Program-made: the position numbers and the translations under genes | Shown here: positions 12,016 to 23,343 of the stretch, one piece after another | How positions within the stretch are numbered: the stretch's first letter is position 1 | How the letters are laid out: each line of letters starts with the position of its first letter | Assembly: GCA_028386065.3 (NCBI GenBank) | Contig: JAKUCV010003526.1 | Coordinates: 181,183-245,182 of the forward strand | DNA: 64,000 bases | From: Turnera subulata | Lineage: Eukaryota > Streptophyta > Magnoliopsida > Malpighiales > Passifloraceae | Reading direction: 5' to 3' | Notes under the pieces: model-generated | Database searches by the model: none | What the model was told of the DNA's origin: nothing | What the model saw: the letters and a program-made list of their open reading frames with translations, nothing else

Positions 12016-13320
12016 TGTTGATTGTATTGTTGAAATAAATAGCGATGATTCGATTATATTTGTGAATTAAAATAAGAGACCCAAATAGTTAAATGATGAA
12101 CTAATGATATGTTATGCCCGGATTATATGACTGGAAGGGTTGGAAATAAATTGTGCTAGAAGTGTTGGATATAAAGTGATACTTGGAGAAATTAACCTTG
12201 AGCCAATTGGCCATATATATATACATATATGTTTGGATTCGAAGTTGTGATTAAATTGTTGAGAATGTGCCATTTTGGAATATTATCATGTGCTAGGATT
12301 GCCCAAAATGTTATGTTGATTTTAGAATCAATTGAGATACATTGAGATGAATGAATAGTTGAAACATTAGCCGATGGCCAAAAAATTTGTGGACATTTGT
12401 TGGCAGGATGCCACTGAGATACACTGGATGTTATATGATGATATACATAGTGATTGTGTGATATTTACCTGTTTCAGATGTGTTTGCTTAATTAACGACT
12501 TAAAGATAAATACTATTATTGGGTTGTTGACCGGTAGCACCAAGGTGGATGATAGAGTACCCCTCGGGAGTTATGATATATAGGGAGAACACCCCTCCTG
12601 GCAGATCGGCCGGAAGACAGGGTCCCACTGTAGATTATTCGTTGTAAGCACATCCCTTCACGGTAGATTGAGTGGAGCATAGGTTGCCATGGTACGAAGT
12701 TTTTGTGAGTTTACCCCTCATTACAGACCGAGTGGATGGTAGGGTGCTTCACGGTAGACAGGTTTTGTAGCGAATTCACCCACTCTTTTTAAATAATTTA
12801 CATGTTTCAAAACATGATTTATTATGAGTGAGCCCTTCACGGCTGACCGGGTGGAGAGTAGGGTGTCCTCCTGGTATACGATTTATTATAGAAGTATATC
12901 TATTTTGTGATTTCGTAGGGATTCTACGGACTCCCTAGAACTGGCCAGTCGACTACCGAGATGAGTTCAACACACACAGTAGTGGGCCCCATAAAATTGG
13001 TAATGAACATAGACATAGGATGAGGAAACATGGAAATTAAGTCTGGTTGTTGATGTTATTGACATGTTTTCATATGAATGTGCTTGTGCATATTTATCTA
13101 TTGTGATGTCATAAGTGTACTATTGTGGTTAAGTGCTGAAATCTGTGCTTATATTTGGATAATCTTGTATTGAGTTATTGTCCTACTACATATAATGAAT
13201 TCTAAATAACATGATGATATCAGTATGATCAAAGATTTTCTCCTGTGCCATTATGATGTGGGATATAGATTTAGCATTTCTGTATGGAATCTATATATTG
13301 TATTGTTATATGTGATTGCA

Positions 13321-15252
13321 TATATTGGGGTACGTACTATTCTAATTGTCCCTTTTAGGGTTCTGTACTATTTTTTAACCCTTTTGTATACCCATACCAT
13401 TGTACATTGTCCTTTTTAGGGATCTTGGTCAGTTCCGGGACTGACGTGGAGTGACCGGATAGAAAGTGCATTAAACATGCTCTAGCTTGGCGACACTTGG
13501 CAACGTGTGTAACAACAGTGCATGTGGGCCCCACTCCCCGTTTTTACTCCAAAATATAATTTTCCTTATATTAAAAATTCTTCTTGTTTTTGATTTAATA
13601 AATACATAAAATTAAAAAAATAAAAAAATGAAATAAAGTTTTCTTAGGTTCACCAAGAAAAATTGTAGGTCCCACTCCCAAGTTTTTTCCCCAAATTCTG
13701 ATTTTCATTAGATTATAAAATTCAGCTTTTCTTGATTTAACAAATACATAAAACAAAAAAAAAATCCCACTCGTATTAAACTCCACCCAGATTCCCACGC
13801 CAAAAAAATCCCATACTATTTTATGTTTTCTTTTTATTCTTATTTTTTTAATAAATTTTATTATGAAACTGATTGAATACTTTAAAAAACATAAATGTTT
13901 TTGAAAAAAAAAACAACAATAGAATAGGGATAATTAACAACAATGAACCCATCCCCAAAAAATACTCTCCACAGGCCCTCCTCCCAAATCTACCACCTCC
14001 CGTCCCTTTCCCTCCTCGCCCGTCACACCACCACTGCCACTGCCACTGCCGCCGCCTCCTCCACCGGCTCCACCAAGGTCTCCGATTGCCACGTGAAGAT
14101 CTTCGCAGTTGATGCATAAGCGCGTGGGGCTCTCGGACCACTTCCTCCTCAAAGCCCTGACCAACAGCGGGCTAGTCGACCCGACGGTTCAGCACGGTCA
14201 GCGGCGGCTTACCCCATGGTCTGCTCGTCCTCCATCCCATCTGTCTCCGGCGAGGCGTGGTGAGCAGTGGCAAAGCTTCCGGTGGAGTGCTGGGCTTTCA
14301 TTGTTCTCGGCGGCGATTTGAGGCGGCGGGTCAAAGGTGCGCCTGGTGGTTCTTGCACGAACAACGGCGGCGACAGGGGGCTGTTAGCGACAGCTCCTCC
14401 ACCTGAAGCACTGGCGTGGGTCGTTGTAGACCGAGGAGGACGCGGCGGCGATGGTGGCTACGGCGTCTACGGGAGCAGCTTTTGAGGGCCTCGACGGATC
14501 GGGATGGATCCATCTTGAACCTAACCATATCCTAGCAGACCTGGCTCTTCTCCTCTCCCCGCCTACCTGTAATTCATGTTCATTGATTCATTACTTGATT
14601 TGTTGGATCTCGTTGGATCCGTTGTCCTTGTGAATGGATCTCTTCGTCCTCTCCTTAGATTATACTGCTTTTGTTGGATTTATTTGATTTCGTGGATGAT
14701 TCTGTTCGTCCTTGTTTTTGCTACCGTTGGTCCGATGAGCACGGTTATTTGAGCTGCGGGATTTGTTATTAGTGATGGTGGTTGCGTCTGTTAGAATAGT
14801 GGGGAGGAAGACGAGGGATTGAGGGATTGGGGAATTGAGGGATTGAGGGATTGGGGAATTAAAACTTAGGGTTCCAATTTTAATTGAAGCGTGTCTGTGC
14901 TGATGGTTTTAGTTAGTGGAGGGCAAGCTCTTTTTTTTTTTAAAAAAAATATGTTTATTTAATTTTTAAAATTTGTTTAATACAAATAAGAATTAAAGAA
15001 AATCGATTCCAGGGAAAAAATGATAAGTGGGCCCCACATGCCGAGTTGGCTCACGCGCTGTCACGTGTCACTCAATTAGCGTGCATTCGACCCAGTGCCT
15101 GCTCGGGCAATCCACGTCAGCTCCGGAATTGACCGAGACCCCTAAAAGGGACAATGTATAATAGTATGGGCATATATACGGGTCAAAAAATAGTACAGAC
15201 CCCTAAAAGCGACAATTAGAATAGTACGAAACCTAAAATATGTATTTACCCC
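13321..15252. mobile_element. long-TIR element with a captured-looking GC-rich insert
   Basis: Left arm 13321-13555 and right arm 15012-15252 are inverted copies of about 235 bp. The arms pair through 'cgtactattctaattgtc', 'ctgtactattttt', a 'gggatcttggtcagttccgg' segment and 'catgtgggccccact'. The outer ends match the short palindromic elements at 503, 1130 and the window start. The left terminus has lost its first bases. The 1.45-kb interior is unlike the AT-rich surroundings (see the next entry). No transposase is visible. It is nested in the 5755-16059 LTR. Confidence 0.75.
13950..14700 (+). pseudogene. GC-rich gene-like insert of unknown origin inside the long-TIR element
   Basis: This segment is GC-rich, with CCG/GGC repeats and exon-like composition. 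It is followed by T-rich, intron-like sequence ('cctacctgtaattcatg' onward, about 14565-14760), which resembles the leader, first exon and first intron of a plant gene. Several overlapping frames of 60-97 codons exist on both strands, none with a domain I recognise. A short tandem repeat of 'gagggattgggg' type follows at about 14815-14865. The donor gene cannot be named. Capture is inferred from the composition change at the inner TIR boundaries. Confidence 0.4.
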
Positions 15253-16064
15253 ACAAGTGGAGTATTGCCTATGAAACTGTTACACGATGCTTAGTATTTA
15301 CGTATGATATAAATCCTAGAGAATCTTGTCATACTTCGGTACTTCTTTACCTTTGGAAACCTTGTTGGCATGATCTCGAGGATTAATCACAGTGTTAGAA
15401 AGCTTCGGTATATCTTCGCTACGATAATATTGTTTGCATGACCTTGTAGATGAAACTGGGCCATACGATGTTTGTCCATACTTGAAAATACACACAGAAT
15501 ACTCGTGGTACCTTGTATGTTACTCCAACTATACTATGTGAATGGATTACTACCGGTGCATATACAGCGTTCCGAATTACTCTATGAGCTGAAAACTCAC
15601 CCCAAATTGTCCTCTAAATATTTAATGAATTGCAGGTTCCGTGATTCCTCCATTCCAACAGATGAGAAGATCGGGAATAGAAGATGCAGTAGGTCGTGAC
15701 GTCTCCACTCGAAATCCATTTTCCATGAATTTTCGTCTCCACTCGAAATCCATTTTCCATGAATTTTCATAATTCATGCATACGCTTATCTTATTATAAA
15801 ATTTTTTTGCTACGTTGTTACTAGGTCTGTATGTGATTTGATACGGTTAGATTGTTGTATCTGACCTCTTGGAATTGTTGTCGGTTTTGAGCAAGTGATA
15901 TTGAATGTTGATTTCATATTTTAAATGATAATTGAATACTATACTAAGTATGTCATTGATTTCTTCAATTATTACATAGTGACCTAGTAACCCGGGTCAC
16001 GGGAAGGATATTTTGATAATTATGCATGTATAATGGTATTCTCAGACACGGGGGTTATATCAAG

Positions 16065-17297
16065 AGAATATTCTAGATCCTCAACATCCTTCTTAAGCAT
16101 ATCATTCTCTTTCAACAACTTGTTACACAAAGCAATATTACTTGCAATTTTCTTTTCTAGTCATCATGGGAATTTTGTATGGCAATTTTTTTAATTTTCA
16201 GAGCTTCACAAGACTTTAATGCATCAGAGTGTGCAAGATCATGCTTTTCATATGCATTCTTGCAAGCTTCAGCATTATACTCTAGAATATCAATTCGTTT
16301 CTTGTATGTAATATTTTTGTTAAGAGCTTGCTTTTAACTATCATGCAACACACCAAATGCATCTTGCAATTCATCAAAAGTGATGTCAGGCGCACCATTT
16401 ACCTTTGATTCTCCATGAGCCATAAAGCACAGATTCACTGCCTCTTCCGTGTCTGAATTACTCAAAGAATCTGACTCATCCCAAGCAACCATAACCTTCT
16501 TTCCCTTGATTTTTGAAGAATCATATTTGTTCTTCTTTTGGTATGGACAATCTAACTTAATATGTCCTAGACGGTTGAACCCAAAATATACAAAAGGATC
16601 CTTCTTGGATTCAATAATCTTTACTCAGGATTTTTTTCCTTTGAGTTGCTTCTTCTTCTTGAGATACCTCACAAAATTTCTAGAGAGGAGAGCCATATCA
16701 GAATCACTTTCAACATCACTTGGTTCCAGCACCTTCAAGGCTAAATCATTCTTCTTAGGTTCCTTCAGTTCAATTTTTAAGCCTTGGACGATTAGCTTGC
16801 CAATCGACTCATTATAAGAGAGAGTATTCAAATTTTAAGCTTCTTTTATCGTTGTAGCCTTTGGCTCATATTCCTTTGGAAGTGATTTTAGTACCTTTGC
16901 AACCTTTTCTTTGTGAGTGATGACTTTTCCAAGAGTTTCAGGGTGTTGCAAAGAATAGTGAAGCGAGTATCCATTTCCTATATGGTTTCTCCAACAACCA
17001 TCTGGAAGAGCTCATAGTCCCTCATCAAGTGATTAAGTCCTGATTCATTCACTTGAATTGTACCTTCATGAATGATACATAGGAGTCTCTAGATCTCAAA
17101 GACAATTTCATAGGACCCGTCTCTTTGATACTCACTTTCACTTATGCCACAAAGTAAGGCATTCTTGGCTTAAGCCTCAAGTTTGGCTTTTCTCATCTCT
17201 TCTTCCATCTAGAACTGTATATCCCTGATTGGTCTGGTGTAAGGATTCTACACAATATTCCACATCTCAAGATCTTTTTTGTTCTCTCATAAGCCAT
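16065..17297 (-). pseudogene. Sirevirus-like Ty1/copia gag (N-terminal and central part)
   Basis: On the minus strand an ATG at 17297 begins the gag ('MAYERTK'). Gag-polypeptide (UBN2-type) segments follow with frameshifts: 'MNTLSYNESIGKLIVQGLKI' near 16831 is the conserved 'LSYDELIGSL' region of this family. A knuckle-like 'LGHIKLDCPYQKK' lies near 16540, then an acidic linker and a coiled-coil stretch ending at 16065. The C-terminal remainder is at 5190-5749 beyond the inserted LTR. There are multiple stops and frameshifts. Nucleocapsid function is inferred from the family. Confidence 0.85.
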
Positions 17298-17339
17298 GAT
17301 CTTTCTCTCTTGATGTTACTCTTTAGCACTGAGAATGCA

Positions 17340-17351
17340 GCTCCGCTACCA
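17340..17351 (-). promoter_or_regulatory. primer-binding site of the minus-strand copia element
   Basis: On the minus strand the sequence is TGGTAGCGGAGC, 43 nt upstream of the gag ATG. This is the position of the initiator-Met primer site in plant copia elements, but the bases differ from the usual TGGTATCAGAGC. The same variant occurs at 24243 and 41169, and with one mismatch at 6398. Confidence 0.75.
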
Positions 17352-17353
17352 AT

Positions 17354-18094
17354 TATAGGCCCAGAAATGCCTAAGACAAGGGGGGCGGGGGGTGGTGTTG
17401 TGGGGGTGGATTTTTAGCGGGATCAGGCTTAACCTTACAACAAACAAGCTCTTCAAAATCTCTAACCTACAACAAGCTTTTCATAAACTAAGATCATACC
17501 TACCCTCAAATCTAATCCTAGACTTAATTACCTAGCGAAACTAGTCCAAGTCTTGCCTAAAAACTATCCTTCCAATGGATTTTGAATGCAAGTATGCAAC
17601 TAGACAAAAAACCATAGGAGGATGCTTAAATTTGTAGACTCAGAACTTTTACAAAGTGGCTGTGATGATTTGCAAAGAGGTTTGAATCCTGTTTTATAGT
17701 TTCAGAGTTAGGCGACAAGTCTTCCAATAGTTTTAGAGTCAGGGGACAAGTCTTCCAACGGCTCATTAGCTTCTAAAGTTGACTTGAGTTCACATTAAGA
17801 CCATGTTGGGTTCATTTCTAGAAGTCCTTCTTTTTTCAGCTCTTTGGTTGCAAAATGTTTCTACTTTTAGCAAGTATGGACCACCATGAGGACTACTAGT
17901 CTTTACTGAAGTGGGACTTGAGAAATAACAACTTCTGGTCCTTCTCTCTTACTTGCTTTCTATCCTTGTTGGGGGATGATCCTTAATGAGGGTGAGGACC
18001 ACCCGTAAGTTGCAACAGCGCAAAAATTTTGACAGTGACAGCTTACTGATTATGGTTTCTTCCGAAACCACGATTCCTACTACATTCTCAGTCA

Positions 18095-18102
<8 letters not shown>
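17354..18102 (-). mobile_element. probable 5' LTR of the minus-strand copia element (outer border unresolved)
   Basis: It lies directly upstream (minus strand) of the primer site. It contains a minus-strand TATA box CTATAAAAC around 17693-17701 and a 34-bp tandem duplication ('gacaagtcttccaa', about 17700-17767). The outer end cannot be fixed because no partner LTR is in the window. A TA tract follows. Confidence 0.5.
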
Positions 18103-18153
<51 letters not shown>

Positions 18154-18628
18154 TGCATTCATTTCAAATCGTTTGTTATTCATCAAAAGTCATCATAAAT
18201 CATTCTAAACTAGGCTAGTCTACAAATTAAGATTAATAAAAAATTAGTCCATGTTTAGGCCAATAGTCAGTACTATAACTTAATAGTCTTTCAAATATAC
18301 CTTTCCTTCTTTTATTTCTTTTGCAAATTTTTTTAAAAAAGGTGTGCAACTAAGTAATTTCTTTTATGTGAATAAATTATAGGATATATAGTACTTATAC
18401 ACAAATAGAAAATCTATATTAATAATAAAAGTGTCTAAGAAATCTAAAAGAATAACTATTTATTCTATAATAAAATTTTAAAATAACAAATGCTACACTA
18501 TATTACGAATCAAAATAAATAAAATCTACTCCATATATTAAAGGATAAAGAGTAGAAAGAGTAGGGAACTAATATATTAATTTTTTAAAAATATAATATT
18601 TTATAAAAAAGAGTGAAAAAAATATTAA
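18103..18628. repeat. (TA)n microsatellite and AT-rich spacer
   Basis: A pure TA run occupies 18103-18150. The rest is AT-rich without open frames or recognisable repeats and ends at the TATAA target duplication (18629-18633) of the next element. Confidence 0.8.
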
Positions 18629-18969
18629 TATAATGTAACAGCCCGGGTAAAAATTTTGAATTTTTACCGGACTGTAAAAGTCTTTTTACCATGATTTACT
18701 GTTGAATTAATCTTGGGTAATTAATTCAAGGTAAATCGGGCGTAGTTTTTCGAAACCGAGAGTTTTCCCGCGCTCGTGATTTCTCCGTGGATTTTTCAAA
18801 CCTAAATTGGTATTTTTCGGGTTTCGGAATTTCTCGAAAAATCACACCGGAAAATAACTAAGGGGGTATCAGTTATTTTCTGGTCCGGACCGGACTCGCT
18901 CCAATAATGCAGACAAGCTGCATTATTGTTATCACAAGTGTAACAGTTCAATTACCGGTTATAAAAGTT

Positions 18970-19262
18970 GGAAGCAGCAGAAGGAGAGGAAGAGAGGAGA
19001 GGAGAAGAAAAAGAAAAAGAGAGAAAAAAAAAAAAAAAAAAAAAAGAGAGAAAAAAAAGAAGAAAGGAAAAAGAAAAAAAAGAAAAGAAAAGAAATAAAA
19101 AAGGAGAAAAACAGAAAAAAATAGAAAACAAACAGAAAAGAAAAACTGAGAGAAGGATAAGAAAAAAAAAAAAAAGAGAGAAAAACAAGAAAAGGAATTA
19201 CTAGAAAATCAGAAAAAGAAAAGAAAGAAAATAAGAAAAATTCAGAAAAAGAAAAAAATAGA
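18970..19262 (+). repeat. polypurine leader directly downstream of the LTR TATA box
   Basis: About 290 bases are almost entirely A and G (GAAAAA/GAGAGG runs). The tract is conserved in the 3' LTR (about 26930-27222), and a shorter version is in the related solo LTR (about 20460-20600). It begins only a few bases after the TATAAAAG, so it should lie at or just downstream of the transcription start. Frames encoding Lys/Arg/Glu on one strand and Phe/Leu/Ser on the other are composition artefacts. Confidence 0.8.
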
Positions 19263-19263
19263 G

Positions 19264-19320
19264 GAACAGTGTCGTCAACCCGGAGCTCCTTTGCCACTGT
19301 TCACCCGTAGCAGCTCCGGG
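19264..19320 (+). other. interleaved complementary stems: possible RNA pseudoknot in the LTR leader
   Basis: GAACAGTG (19264-19271) is complementary to CACTGTTC (19295-19302). CCCGGAGCT (19279-19287) is complementary to AGCTCCGGG (19312-19320). The pairs are interleaved (A-B-A'-B'), the topology of an H-type pseudoknot with 8- and 9-bp stems. All four arms are unchanged in the 3' LTR at 27225-27281. Confidence 0.5.
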
Positions 19321-20099
19321 CCGAGTCTCGACACACCGCCACCGCCAGGAGAGTCGCCGTGCCGTCGCATAATTGTATTTATTTAAATGTGGTACACATA
19401 ATTTATATTTCTGAAATATATATAATTATGTTGATTTATAATTGTTGGAAAAGTATTTTGTCTTTAGGAAATAAAAATGTATATATATTAAATTGTATTT
19501 ACTTTCAGAGTAAATTTTTATGATTATATATTTTCTGGGAAATAACATATAGCATATGATAGGTATATATGTATTTTTGGTAAATGACAATATTTGGTAA
19601 TTATATTATGGTAAATAGTTTTATTAAAAATGTAATATTTTAGAAAATAAATGTATACATATGTTATCTTTTTCAAAAAATTATGGAGATTGTAATTTTG
19701 GAAATTATAATTATTTTATGGAAATATATTTTAAAAGGAGTTTTAATTGAAGTATGTTATCGAAACTATATTCGGAAATACGTACGGTAAAATATTTTCG
19801 GTAAAAGATAATAATAACGGATAAGAACCGGGATGGGTTTATTTCGCAGTTTGGCATCATAGTATACCGATTATGTGCATTTATGTGTATATATTGTCTT
19901 GTGGTATAGGTTTGGATATCGGGCAGTTTCCCGAGGAGCCGGCGTCGGACCGGTCATTGTTTCCGGAGTTGAGTAATCGGCCAAGGTGAGGATGGATTTT
20001 CTTCAATATGTGCCTGTATTACTCGGTTATTTTGTTGTGATGATTATTGCATTGTTGAGTATTGTGTTTGCCTTGATGTTGGTTTTTGGGATGTTTATC

Positions 20100-23000
20100 T
20101 GTAACAACCCGGGTAAAATTTTTGATTTTTACCGGGACTGTAGAAATTGTTTTACCATGATTTACTGTTGAATTAATCTTGGGTAATTAATTCAAGGTAA
20201 ATCGGGAGTTGTTTTTCGAAACCGAGAGTTTTCCCGCGCTCGTGATTTTCCCGCGGATTTTTCGAACCTATGTTGGTATTTTTCGGGATTCGGAATTTCT
20301 CGGAAAATCACACCGGAAAATAACTAAGGAGGTATCGGTTATTTTCTGGTCCGGATCGGATTCGCCCGTAATACGGACGATTTATATTATTTGATGTTCA
20401 CATGCTTAATAGTAAAACAATAAAAAAAATAAAAAAAAAGGGAAACCAGTTTAAAGCCGGTAGAAGAGAGGAGGAGAGCAGAAGAAAAAAAAAGAAAAAG
20501 AGAAGAGAGAAAAATGGAGAGAAAAAGAAAAATAAGAGAGAAAGAAAGATAAGAGGAAAAAAAAAGGAAGGAAAAAAAAGAAGGAAAAAAAAGAACAGGG
20601 GGGGAGAGGAGCCAACCACCGTCGACCGCCCGCCTGCAAGCCGTCACCGCCCGTCACCACTCGCGCCGTGCTTCCCTGTTGCTCGCTTGCTCGCGCGCCT
20701 CCATCTCCAGCCGTGCCACCGCCTTGGACGAGGAGCCCTGATTTGGACCCGCCACCTCGTGCCGCCGGTGTCGCTTCCTTCTCGCCGTGACATGACAACC
20801 GAGACGACAGCACAGCCGGTCGCCTCCTCCTCGCGTCCTCCTTCCATCGCTGTGCGCCGTCCCGCACCGCCCTGCCTTCGTCGCCCGACGCCCTGTGCTG
20901 CAGCCGCCGCTGCTCGTGCCGCCTCGCCTGCAACCCGAGGTGAGGAAGCGGGTTGATGGTGACCCGGATGTGGTCGGGGGTTGACCCGCGCTTCATATGG
21001 GTTATGGGTTTTTTTTTTGAATTGGGTTGGATATTTGATTGTGGGCTGGGTTAATGGGCTGTGCTGGTTTGGTTGATCTTGGGCTTGCTGTTGGGCTGTT
21101 CTGGGCTGGGCATGGGCTTACTGTTCATGGCCCAGTCCAGTTTAAAAATAATAATAATAAATATATATATAGGTATTTATTTATCTGGTTTATAATTTTT
21201 GAAAAAAATTATATAAATACTTTGAGAAAATTTTGGTTAGTTTAATTTTGGTATTTTACTAAAAATATAAATATATATGCTTTGATAAATAATTAAGTTT
21301 TGTTTAGGAAAACTATTATTAATTGGAAAATATATATGTACCTTGAAATAAATTCTGGAAAATTAATATGCATATTATTTTCGTCTGGAAATTATGGTTA
21401 TGGAAATTATATATATGTATACTTTGTAAATTAAAGTTAATTATATTTTGTGTTAGAAAATTAAATTGTATATATATTTAGTAAAGATAAATGCTATAAA
21501 TATTTTCTAGAAATTATAAATAGTTTATTATTTTTCTGGAAAAATTATGGAGATTAATATTTTGGAAATTATAGTTACTTTATGAAAAATATTTTGAAAG
21601 AGTTTTAATTAAAGTATGGTACTGAAATTATATTCGGAAATACGTACGGTAAATATTTTCGGTAAATTGAAATAATAAAGGATAAGAACCGGGATGGGTT
21701 ATTACGTAGTTTGGCATCATAGAGTACCGAATATGTGCATTTATGTGTATGCATTGTTTTGTTGTATAGGTTATGATATCGAGCAGTTCTTGTGGAACCG
21801 GCTTTGGACCGATCGATGTTTCCAGAGTTGAGTAATCGGCTAAGGTGAGGTTAAGTAAATATTTATTTTACATCCCGTGATATCAAGTTGCTGCTTGTTT
21901 GCTATATGTGATATTTGCTGGTATGAATCTTTGTGGCTGTGTATGGTTGTTGTGTGATGATTTAAGTTGATAATTGTTGCCGTTGATGTTGTTGAAATTA
22001 TTGTTGATGTTATTGATGATGTTGGAATTGTGGATATAAGTAAGACTATTGTTGTTGTTGACTGTTAGAATTGTGTGAGTTGAGTACCGGGGGTACTATT
22101 ATGTGATGACAGTTTGGTATTGGATATTATCCAGACGAGCGGAGAGGCTGCGAGCCTGCTCGGGATAATGAGATAATGGTTGGATGATAGAAATGTAGTA
22201 ACTAGTCGAGGGGAAAGAAAATAATAAAATGGAAACACTTAGACATCTAGTAAGTCACAGTTAAATGTTGGAACAGCCAGATGGTAGTCTTAGATTATGG
22301 TGCTGGGGGAGAGTTAGTGGCTGGTGCCTGCTCCCTGTCTGTACCAAGTTATTGTTATTGTTTGGGCACTGGGGGAGAGTTAGTGGTTGGTCCTGCTCCC
22401 TGTCTGTGCCAGTTATTACGTGGAGGTACCGGGGAGGGGTCCACGGGCTAGCTAGCTTGACTACCAGGCGACGGCCATCATTTAACTTGTGATAGGGGCC
22501 CTGATAATAAAATTGGAATAGCGTGTCTAGAATCACCAGTGTGTATTTAAGGTTCGTGAGAACCTTGGTTAATTGTTGTGTTGTGACTTGGAATAGTTAC
22601 GGTGTATGTATATGTATATTTGCTTATGGGTTTACCCGGTGGGCACTTCGGACTCACCCCTCACCTGCGGGCTTTCATCCCGTAGGTTGAGTTATTTGTG
22701 GTTCAGGTATATTGCATTCCAGACAGGCTGCGGCGTTATCCCTTGGACAGGACTCGGATCCATTAGTTGCATCATGGGTTGCATACAGAGTCATTGTGAG
22801 TCGTTAAGTCTTCCGCTGTGCTGTTTATTTTGTCGTTGGGCCGTAGGGCCATATTGTTGTTGCTTACGGTGTTTATGTGAGTTTCAGTCTTCCGCTGTGC
22901 ATATTATTGTTGTTGTTGGGCCATTGGGCCGGTTTTATTATTATTGATGTTTGTTATTTTGGGCCGTTGGGGCCGAGTTGTTGTTGTACACACTGTATGT

Positions 23001-23343
23001 TGAGTCATGTTGGGTTGGGTCGTCACAGTTCCGGCACGTGTTTACTGTGTACAGAGTCATTGTGAGTCGTTAAGTCTTCCGCTGTGCTGTTTATTTTGTC
23101 GTTGGGCTGTAGGGCCATATTGTTGTTGCTTACGGTGTTTATGTGAGTTTCAGTCTTCCGCTGTGCATATTATTGTTGTTGTTGGGCCATTAGGCCGGTT
23201 TTATTATTATTGATGTTTGTTATTTTGGGCCGTTGGGGCCGAGTTGTTGTTGTACACACTGTAAGTTGAGTCATGTTGGGTTGGGTCGTCACAGTTCCGA
23301 CACGTGTTTACTGTGTACGGTAAATACGGGTCGGGGCGTTTCA
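20100..23343 (+). mobile_element. solo LTR, 3244 bp, same family as its host LTR
   Basis: It starts TGTAACAACCCGGG and ends GGGGCGTTTCA, with target duplication TTATC at 20095-20099 and 23344-23348. The host LTR sequence continues without loss across the insertion, as the uninterrupted 3' copy near 28650 shows. It is a diverged subfamily: its own GC-rich leader at 20590-20960, then AT-rich U5. It inserted after the host element, and its internal region was then lost by LTR-LTR recombination. Confidence 0.9.
22785..23316 (+). repeat. 266-bp tandem duplication near the 3' end of the solo LTR
   Basis: The unit 22785-23050, beginning 'acagagtcattgtgagtcg', is repeated almost perfectly at 23051-23316. 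Only a few substitutions are visible (for example 'gggccgtagg' against 'gggctgtagg'). The single-copy equivalent is present in the host LTRs, so the duplication is private to this copy and recent. Confidence 0.9.

Larger units (their letters stand above)
5755..16059 (+). mobile_element. very large solo LTR of a chromovirus-type Ty3/gypsy family, with nested insertions
   Basis: It starts TGTAACGCCCC and ends GGGGGTTATA; the terminal CA appears mutated to TA. It is flanked by TCAAG at 5750-5754 and 16060-16064. The interrupted copia gag frame resumes exactly across this site, so both borders are firm. After subtracting three nested insertions about 4.0 kb of LTR remains, comparable to the 3.2-3.5 kb LTRs at 37635 and 8789. 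It shares with them the blocks 'ttgaccggtagcacc' (12528), 'acccctcggg' and 'cacacagtagtgggcccc' (near 12975). A 35-bp block near 15700-15770 is tandemly duplicated. No internal retrotransposon domains are present. Confidence 0.78.

Noticed and set aside
16449..16817. 122-codon plus-strand frame
   Set aside because: It is antisense to the decayed copia gag, which explains the open frame.
18907..19297. Long Lys/Arg/Glu-rich and Phe/Leu-rich frames on both strands (also 20402-20996 and 26865-27329)
   Set aside because: They are direct translations of a polypurine tract in LTR leaders. Open frames are expected there from composition alone.
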